Assembly: GCF_027484545.1 (NCBI RefSeq)
Contig: NZ_JAIXST010000129.1
Span: 1 to 64,000, forward strand
Direction of reading: 5' to 3'
Source: Runella sp.
Lineage (GTDB): Bacteria > Bacteroidota > Bacteroidia > Cytophagales > Spirosomataceae
Length of the DNA stretch: 64,000 nucleotides
Positions 57,476-64,000 of this stretch are shown in pieces (the stretch's first letter is position 1; every line of letters starts with the position of its first letter). The notes under the pieces were generated by a model. It saw nothing but the letters and a program-made list of their open reading frames with translations. It did no database searches and was not told the DNA's origin. Position numbers and translations under genes: made by a program.

Positions 57476-59185
57476 TTAAGCCATGGGCAACTGAAACCAA
57501 AAACGACTGCCGCTGCCCAATTCGCTTTCAACGCCGATGTGTCCATTTTGAGCGTCAATAAATTCTTTGGAAATCGCCAATCCAAGCCCTGTTCCTGTCT
57601 TGGATTGGCCGTTGGTAGGTACTTGAAAATACCGGTCAAAGATGCGTTGTTGGTATTTACTCTCAATGCCTTTCCCTTCATCTTTTACCGAAAATTCAAC
57701 CTGTTTTTTCCCTTCATCTATCTTTGCAGAGATTTCGATAACGGACTTTTCAGGGCTGTGGCGAATGGCATTGGAAAGAAAATTCATCAATACCCAAGCC
57801 GTTTTGTCTAAATCAGCCTGAATTGCCGGTAAAGTAGGAGGGAGGTTGATTTGTAATGCAATCTGTTTTTGTTCGGCCACAAATCGTACAGCGTTAAGGG
57901 ACATTTCGACGAGTTCGTGAGGTGCAACCGCTATCAAATTAAGCTGAATATTACCCGTTTCAACCTGCGATAAATCAAGCAATTCGCCCGTGATATTGAG
58001 TAGCCGTTGGCTGTCGTCGCGGATGTGGGTCAACAGGTTTTTTTGTTCTTCATTCAAAGCCCCCACTCGTTCGTCCTGTAAGAGTTTCAAACTCATTTTA
58101 ATGCTGGAAATTGGCGTTTTTAACTCATGCGAAACCGTGGCAATAAAATTGGTCTTGGCTTCGTCCAGGTCATGAAAAGGAGTAATATTTTTCAAAATTA
58201 TAACCCGTCCGATGCGTTGATCCTCATTTTTTACCTCAAACGTTTCTTTGGTAAAATAGCTTTCACGTTCATTGGCAAAAATCTTGAGAGGTTTGGCGGA
58301 AGGTTCATCGTTGAGCAAGGTACGCAATAAATCATTTTTTAAGGCAATGTCTGGAGCGTAACGACCTATAATTTGGCGAATATCCAATCCCAATATTTCG
58401 GAAGCTACTGAATTGATAAACAGGATGTTGCTGTTTTCGTCCAGCCCTACAATCGCGTCATTCATTTGGTTAATGATGGTCTCGGTGCGGCGTTTTTCAA
58501 AAATCATCCGCGCGAGATTGCTGTGCTCGTACTCATCCAATTTCCGGGCCATTTGGTTGAAGGCTTGTGCCATTTCACCAAATTCGTCTTTACGATCCAC
58601 GCCCAAACGTGATTCGTAATTTTTACGGGTGATTTCGCGCAAACCTTCGGTGAGCTGTTGGATAGGCTCGGAAATGGTACGCGGAAAATTGATTATAAAC
58701 GAGAAGGCTACCAAGGCACATATCGTAGCAATAAGCACCATGTAAGAGTACACTTCATCGGCTGTTTTTTTGACCTGTGCATTTTTGCGCACAATAGCCT
58801 GCATATTTACATCGGAAATTTTAGCTAACTGTTTGTTGATGAGATAAATTCGGCTACTGTCGCGAGTTTGTCTGAACGCATTGAAGTGGCTTCGGAGCTG
58901 TTGAGTAGCTTCAGATTCCCCCACTTCAGTCAGGTTTTGCTCCTGTTTCAGAAGGTTATTTTCAAACAGAAGTACGTCTTCATTTTTCCACGCGTTTTCA
59001 TCAATTACGTTCCGCATATTGCGAACATACTCCAAGGAGATGTAATTGTCTTTCAAAATCTCCTGTGCTTCGTTGGAGAGTTTTTTGAGATACCACGCTC
59101 CTAAAGTGCCGAGCAATAATATCACCGCAAACAAAAAGGTAAGCGCTAAACGAAGTTTGGTTTTTAGTTTCATGACCCTACCCAA
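57476..59185 (-). CDS. Sensor histidine kinase (TM-HAMP-PAS-HisKA-HATPase), KdpD-associated
   Basis: TVSHELKTPISSIKMSLKLL (HisKA); VKDEGKGIESKYQQRIFDRYFQ, GTGLGLAISKEFIDAQNGHIGVESELGSGSRFWF (HATPase). Confidence 0.94.
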   Translation of the reverse strand: MGRVMKLKTKLRLALTFLFAVILLLGTLGAWYLKKLSNEAQEILKDNYISLEYVRNMRNVIDENAWKNEDVLLFENNLLKQEQNLTEVGESEATQQLRSHFNAFRQTRDSSRIYLINKQLAKISDVNMQAIVRKNAQVKKTADEVYSYMVLIATICALVAFSFIINFPRTISEPIQQLTEGLREITRKNYESRLGVDRKDEFGEMAQAFNQMARKLDEYEHSNLARMIFEKRRTETIINQMNDAIVGLDENSNILFINSVASEILGLDIRQIIGRYAPDIALKNDLLRTLLNDEPSAKPLKIFANERESYFTKETFEVKNEDQRIGRVIILKNITPFHDLDEAKTNFIATVSHELKTPISSIKMSLKLLQDERVGALNEEQKNLLTHIRDDSQRLLNITGELLDLSQVETGNIQLNLIAVAPHELVEMSLNAVRFVAEQKQIALQINLPPTLPAIQADLDKTAWVLMNFLSNAIRHSPEKSVIEISAKIDEGKKQVEFSVKDEGKGIESKYQQRIFDRYFQVPTNGQSKTGTGLGLAISKEFIDAQNGHIGVESELGSGSRFWFQLPMA

Positions 59186-59192
59186 TAGTTCT

Positions 59193-60326
59193 TTAACTTA
59201 TCACTACTAAATCAATGTCTGTATCGGAGACTTTTCGCAAAAGTCTAAAAAACAGCGAATTGCCTGTTAAGTTTTTCCAAAAATTACCGTGCGGTTTGCC
59301 GATACAAACGGTGGTAATGTTGTGCTTTTGGGCCGTATCAAAAATGGTTTGCGCCACTTCATCGCTCTTCACTCTGATTACTTCCGCGCCTAGTTCAGTG
59401 GCCAATTTAAAATTATTGATTAAATGGCGCTGAGTGGTCAATCCGATTTTATCGGTATCTTCTCCTGAAGTTTGAACGTACAGTACATACCATTTCCCTT
59501 GGTAATAACTGGCCAAACGAGCGGTCTTCCTCAGGATTTTTTTTGCAATTTCATGGTTGGAGCTAATGCAGGCTACAAATCGTTCTGCTCTGAACGTTGT
59601 ATTTCTCGGTACTTCCAGCTCTACTTTCCGCTCCACCTGCGACGCCACTTCTTTCAGCGCCAATTCGCGAAGCTGTAAGATTTTGTCCGACTTAAAAAAA
59701 TTAGTAAGCGCCGTTTCAATCTTAGTACGGTCATAGATTTTTCCTTCTTTCAGACGGGTAATAAGCTCAGCGGCGGTAAGGTCAATGTTAACCACTTCAT
59801 CGGCTTGCTGCAATAAGCTGTCAGGCACTGTCTCTTTAACTTCGATGCCTGTAATTCGAAAAACATCATGGTTTAGACTTTCGAGATGCTGAATATTAAC
59901 GGCTGAAATTACGTTGATTCCCGCATCTAAAATGTCAATTACATCCTGCCAGCGCTTCTCGTTTTTTGAACCCTGAATGTTGCTGTGCGCCAATTCGTCC
60001 ACAATTACCACTTCCGGGTGAAGGTTCAAAATGGCCTGCAAATCCATTTCTTCCAGTTCTTTTCCCCGATAAAAAACCGTACGGTGCGGAATGAGCGGCA
60101 AGCCTTCCAGCAACGCGTGAGTATCGGCGCGGCGGTGGGTTTCAACAAAGCCGATTTTGATGTCCACGCCGTTGCGAAGAAGCGAGTGGGCTTCCTGCAA
60201 CATTCGGTACGTTTTGCCTACGCCCGCACTCATACCAATATAGACTTTAAATTTCCCCCGCTTTGATTTCTTAATCAAATCGAGGAAATATTGGGCGTTT
60301 TGTTCGGTTTGCTCAGGCATAGACAA
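59193..60326 (-). CDS. KdpD N-terminal sensor domain + Usp-like domain, without histidine kinase
   Basis: RGKFKVYIGMSAGVGKTYRMLQEAHSLLRNGVDIKIGFVETHRRADT...VIVDELAHSNIQGSKNEKRWQDV; ends after Usp-like domain at aa 377. Confidence 0.93.
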   Translation of the reverse strand: MSMPEQTEQNAQYFLDLIKKSKRGKFKVYIGMSAGVGKTYRMLQEAHSLLRNGVDIKIGFVETHRRADTHALLEGLPLIPHRTVFYRGKELEEMDLQAILNLHPEVVIVDELAHSNIQGSKNEKRWQDVIDILDAGINVISAVNIQHLESLNHDVFRITGIEVKETVPDSLLQQADEVVNIDLTAAELITRLKEGKIYDRTKIETALTNFFKSDKILQLRELALKEVASQVERKVELEVPRNTTFRAERFVACISSNHEIAKKILRKTARLASYYQGKWYVLYVQTSGEDTDKIGLTTQRHLINNFKLATELGAEVIRVKSDEVAQTIFDTAQKHNITTVCIGKPHGNFWKNLTGNSLFFRLLRKVSDTDIDLVVIS

Positions 60327-60336
60327 ATAGTTTGAT

Positions 60337-61443
60337 TTAAAATGAGATCGCCAGAGAAGTGGTTAGAGTAAAAGTATGGTTTGTCGGTTGACCTTCTTTT
60401 TCAAAAACAGCGTCCTTACTATTTATACGACGGGCTTCAATACGCCATAGGGCATTGGAAATAGGTGCGTAATCAAGATTAACGGAGTAGCCCGTGGTTT
60501 GGAAGCCCTTTGGGGTAGGTGTGGCAATGACCAATCCTTTCCTGTCGGTATAATTTTCAATACGCCCCGCAACGCCCACTTTTGAACTCAATTGGTATTT
60601 TAAAATTGCCACCCAACTTGCCCAGGCATCGTAGGTCGATGACCCCGTTTGCCGTTGGTCCACGCCATAATCAAAGTCGGCAGTAAGTCCCAATTTTTCA
60701 GATAGTTGAAATATGCCGTAGAGGTTATGAAAAAAACGAGTTCGATTGGAATTGTCAGGCCTGCCTCCCAAAAACGTACTTGAGTTTAGCGTAACTTTGC
60801 CCGTAGGTTTAAACGTGATTTGAGTACCCACTGCCAACCGCGTATTGCCATCGGTCCGCCGCATTTGTTGCCAACCGTTGAGGACCAAACCCGATAAGAA
60901 CCATTTTTCATTGTCGGATGTATAACCGATTTTGGCTCCTGTTTCGTAGTAAGGCGTATTGTCGGCCATGAGACTGCGGGTAAGTGTCCAACAATCTTTT
61001 GATATGGCGCTCTCAAAACCGATATGTGAGGCAAAAACACCCGCATCAAGCCATACATTTTTCGTTTTTGAGAGTTTGATTCCTGCATTGGCTTCAAAAA
61101 TGTTACGCAATGTTCCCGGTTCGGCGGCTAAGTTGGCATTGGCGTACGTACCGACCATCAGGGCTACATTTCCACGAATGCGTTCGTCGGCATAAGCGGC
61201 TTTGATAAAACCCAGATTGACGTTAAATTCATTGTGTCGATTATGACTGTACACAAACGGCGGTCGGTCATTTGTTGCTGGTTGATTGAAATCATAACTG
61301 TAATAGCCTTCTACGTAGCCGCTTACGGTAAGTTTTGCGGTGGAATCGGTGGTTTGAGCCACTAAAGGTATGCACAGCACACAGGCTAAGGTGGTGTTTA
61401 CTGACTTTTTCATGGTACTTTCTGATCTGTGGAATAAAAGCAA
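60337..61443 (-). CDS. Outer-membrane beta-barrel porin-like protein in kdp operon
   Basis: Signal peptide, TAKLTVSGYVEGYYSYDFNQPATNDRPPFVYSHNRHNEFNVNLGFIKA...; terminal aromatic ..LTTSLAISF. Confidence 0.8.
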   Translation of the reverse strand: MLLFHRSESTMKKSVNTTLACVLCIPLVAQTTDSTAKLTVSGYVEGYYSYDFNQPATNDRPPFVYSHNRHNEFNVNLGFIKAAYADERIRGNVALMVGTYANANLAAEPGTLRNIFEANAGIKLSKTKNVWLDAGVFASHIGFESAISKDCWTLTRSLMADNTPYYETGAKIGYTSDNEKWFLSGLVLNGWQQMRRTDGNTRLAVGTQITFKPTGKVTLNSSTFLGGRPDNSNRTRFFHNLYGIFQLSEKLGLTADFDYGVDQRQTGSSTYDAWASWVAILKYQLSSKVGVAGRIENYTDRKGLVIATPTPKGFQTTGYSVNLDYAPISNALWRIEARRINSKDAVFEKEGQPTNHTFTLTTSLAISF

Positions 61444-61475
61444 TCGAGATATATTCGCCTATTGGTTACTTAAAA

Positions 61476-62039
61476 TTACTTCAAGTTATCCAAGGCGATA
61501 TTTAAGGCCAGGATGTTCACTTTTGAGGGACCGAATAAGCCTAAAAAAGGCCCTTCGGTATGGGTTTTAACCAATTCTTTGACTTTCCCTTTGGGCAGGT
61601 TTCTGACCTTTGCAATTCTGGCCACTTGAACTTCAGCACCTTGGGGCGATAAATCAGGATCAAGACCGCTACCCGAAGCGGTGACGAGTTCAGAAGGAAT
61701 GTCTGATTTTTGGACGGTTGGGTTATGTACTAAAAACGTATCAATCCGAGCCTGAACTTGTGCCAAATAATCAGGATTGGAAGGGCCTTTGTTAGAGCCA
61801 CCCGAACCGGCGGCATTGTATTCTACCGCCGATGGGCGCGACCAAAAGTACTTATCTTCTGTAAATTTCTGACCGACTTTGGCAAAACCTACGACTTTGC
61901 CATTAACAGCAACGGTTTCGCCGCGGCCATTTTCAGGAGCAAATTGAGCAAATCCCCAGACAATCAGAGGGTAAATGACTACTAACAATACAAACGTAGC
62001 GAGCGTCATCAGTATGGCGGGAACAATGTGTGTTTTCAT
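61476..62039 (-). CDS. kdpC: K+-transporting ATPase subunit C
   Basis: FTEDKYFWSRPSAVEYNAAGSGGSNKGPSNPDYLAQVQARI...SGLDPDLSPQGAEVQVARIAKVRNL. Confidence 0.97.
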   Translation of the reverse strand: MKTHIVPAILMTLATFVLLVVIYPLIVWGFAQFAPENGRGETVAVNGKVVGFAKVGQKFTEDKYFWSRPSAVEYNAAGSGGSNKGPSNPDYLAQVQARIDTFLVHNPTVQKSDIPSELVTASGSGLDPDLSPQGAEVQVARIAKVRNLPKGKVKELVKTHTEGPFLGLFGPSKVNILALNIALDNLK

Positions 62040-62072
62040 TTTTTGTGTAACTTTGAGAAAATAAAATTTGAT

Positions 62073-62330
62073 ATGGAAACGATCATTAAAGTGCGTCCTT
62101 CAGAACTAAATGCGAGCTTTTTGGAAAAATTGCAACACTTTTTAAAGGGAAACGACAATTACGAAATCACCATTCAAGTGGCAGAAAAACCCTCAGCCTC
62201 ATTTTTACGTTCCGAAACTCAGGAGCAATACAAAGCGCGACTGGATAAAGCGATTGGTAACATTGAAAAAGGGGAAAATGTAGTTTCGTTTTCTTTTGAT
62301 GAGTTTGTCAAACTATCCAAATCGCTCTAA
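62073..62330 (+). CDS. Putative antitoxin partner of the downstream YoeB-like toxin
   Basis: 85 aa METIIKVRPSELNASFLEKLQHFL...; 3 nt upstream of toxin; ATG at 62073. Confidence 0.75.
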   Translation: METIIKVRPSELNASFLEKLQHFLKGNDNYEITIQVAEKPSASFLRSETQEQYKARLDKAIGNIEKGENVVSFSFDEFVKLSKSL

Positions 62331-62333
62331 TTC

Positions 62334-62591
62334 ATGCGGAATATTTATTTTGAGGCCGATGCTTACAAAGACTATGTCGAGTGGTCGTATGAAAACCGCG
62401 AAATTTTTAACAAAATTAATGACCTGATTATTGATATTACTCGTGACCCGTTTAAAGGTCTGGGTAAACCTGAACCATTGAAAGGAAATTGGTCGGGTTA
62501 TTGGAGCAGGAGAATCAACGGCGAACATCGTTTGATTTATAAAGTTGATAATGAAAAAGTGTCTGTCGTAAGTTGTCATGGTCATTATTGA
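62334..62591 (+). CDS. Txe/YoeB family addiction-module toxin
   Basis: YKDYVEWSYENREIFNKINDLIIDITRDPFKGLGKPEPLKGNWSGYWSRRINGEHRLIYKVDNEKVSVVSCHGHY: YoeB signature incl. C-terminal HGHY. Confidence 0.95.
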   Translation: MRNIYFEADAYKDYVEWSYENREIFNKINDLIIDITRDPFKGLGKPEPLKGNWSGYWSRRINGEHRLIYKVDNEKVSVVSCHGHY

Positions 62592-62595
62592 TTAT

Positions 62596-64000
62596 TTAAA
62601 ACAGGCTCCCTACCAGTAAATCAATTAGTTTAATACCAATAAAAGGCACAATCAAACCTCCCAAGCCATAAATCAGCAAGTTTCGACGTAATAATGCACT
62701 TGCTCCAATGGGCTTATATGCTACCCCTTTGAGCGCCAACGGAATCAACATAGGAATAATAATTGCGTTGAAAATCACTGCTGATAAAATCGCACTTTCG
62801 GGACTGGCCAAGTGCATGATATTGAGTGATTGCAAGGCGGGAATGGAAGTCATAAACAGGGCCGGAACGATGGCAAAATACTTGGCGACGTCGTTGGCAA
62901 TGGAAAAGGTAGTGAGTGTACCGCGCGTCATCAACAACTGTTTGCCAATTTCCACAATTTCAATGAGTTTGGTGGGGTCGTTGTCCAAATCCACCATGTT
63001 GCCCGCTTCTTTGGCGGCCTGCGTTCCGCTGTTCATTGCGACACCTACATCGGCTTGGGCTAAGGCAGGGGCGTCGTTGGTACCATCGCCCATCATGGCT
63101 ACGAGTTTGCCGCTTGCCTGTTCGGCTTTGATATAGTTCATTTTATCTTCCGGCTTCGCTTCTGCGATAAAATCATCCACACCGGCTACGTTGGCAATGT
63201 ATTTGGCCGTCAGTGGATTGTCACCCGTCACCATTACTGTTTTTACGCCCATTTTACGCAGACGCTCAAAACGTTCCTGAATACCGGGTTTGATAACATC
63301 CTGTAATTCAATCACTCCCAACACTTTATCATTTTCAGATACGACCAGCGGCGTACCGCCATTCGTGGCAATGACCCGAACTTGTTCGGCAGTGTCTTTC
63401 GGGAATTCGTTCCCTGCCCGTTCGACCATATTTCTAATTGAATCCTGAGCGCCTTTCCGAATCTGGACGTGATTGGGCAAATTGACACCCGATGAACGCG
63501 TTTCGGCGGTGAACTTTATCATTTCGGCGTTTTGGGGCATGGCAGGAAGTTTTTGCCCTTTTTGCTGCCCCAACTCAAGAATTGATTTTCCCTCGGGCGT
63601 ATCATCGGCCAACGATGAAAACAGCGCAGAAGTAATAAACCGATCCTGACTGATGCCCGCCGTTGGCCAAAAATGCGTGGCCTTGCGGTTTCCGATGGTG
63701 ATGGTTCCTGTTTTGTCTAAAAGTAGGGTGTCAATATCGCCTGCGGTTTCAACGGCCTTTCCTGATTTGGTAATCACGTTGGCCCGTAGGGCGCGGTCCA
63801 TTCCTGCAATCCCGATGGCGGAAAGTAAACCACCAATGGTTGTTGGAATCAAACAGACAAATAGCGAAATGAACGCCGAAATGGCAATGGGGGTATTGGC
63901 GTAATCGGCAAAGGGCTTGAGTGTAACGCAGACGATGACGAAAATAAGCGTAAAGCCTGCCAATAAGATAGTTAAAGCAATCTCGTTTGGTGTTTTCTGA
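62596..64000 (-). CDS. kdpB: K+-transporting ATPase subunit B, 5' end beyond window
   Basis: [16 protein letters not shown]...[59 protein letters not shown]; frame stays open to 64000 ([21 protein letters not shown] by my reading). Confidence 0.97.
   Translation of the reverse strand, partial: QKTPNEIALTILLAGFTLIFVIVCVTLKPFADYANTPIAISAFISLFVCLIPTTIGGLLSAIGIAGMDRALRANVITKSGKAVETAGDIDTLLLDKTGTITIGNRKATHFWPTAGISQDRFITSALFSSLADDTPEGKSILELGQQKGQKLPAMPQNAEMIKFTAETRSSGVNLPNHVQIRKGAQDSIRNMVERAGNEFPKDTAEQVRVIATNGGTPLVVSENDKVLGVIELQDVIKPGIQERFERLRKMGVKTVMVTGDNPLTAKYIANVAGVDDFIAEAKPEDKMNYIKAEQASGKLVAMMGDGTNDAPALAQADVGVAMNSGTQAAKEAGNMVDLDNDPTKLIEIVEIGKQLLMTRGTLTTFSIANDVAKYFAIVPALFMTSIPALQSLNIMHLASPESAILSAVIFNAIIIPMLIPLALKGVAYKPIGASALLRRNLLIYGLGGLIVPFIGIKLIDLLVGSLF

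Overview
The window looks like a chromosomal segment from a Bacteroidota member, probably Cytophagales/Spirosomaceae-like. That placement is inferred from TTG-N20-TAnnTTTG promoters, a T9SS type-B sorting domain, PorP/SprF, DUF6089 barrels and SD-poor leaders; no database was searched. Main blocks: (i) ~1-16 kb, a minus-strand cell-surface glycan cluster (surface-antigen barrel, SGNH/AlgX-like protein, GT2, acyltransferase, three multi-TM GT-C-like proteins, a split transketolase, and an NAD-epimerase::polyprenyl-P GT2 fusion); (ii) 16-28.5 kb, GMC oxidoreductase + gluconate-DH subunit 3, T9SS cargo, lpxK, menC-like, sulfite-oxidase-like, M17 aminopeptidase, OmpA/TSP3 protein and a barrel paralogue, UbiA; (iii) tRNA-Gly and tRNA-Leu; (iv) PorP/SprF, sucA-sucB-(hicAB)-lpd; (v) orphan McrC; (vi) rimP-nusA-infB; (vii) CPBP/DUF2007/cdsA, lpxH, gatA, tatA, MltD-like, hemJ; (viii) HNH nuclease, AAA/DUF4143 ATPase; (ix) a kdp operon (kdpB partial, kdpC, porin, split KdpD) with a YoeB-type toxin-antitoxin pair inserted antisense between kdpB and kdpC. 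Most notable non-gene signals: 7-nt-period NNNTAAC arrays immediately upstream of several start codons, which place TAA in all three frames; three AATTAGGGTAA iterons at exactly 33-bp spacing upstream of the DUF4143 ATPase; an 85-bp promoter-bearing direct repeat upstream of porP; overlapping mutually exclusive GC-rich stems at ~4.9 kb; and an in-frame amber codon in a DUF4177 gene.
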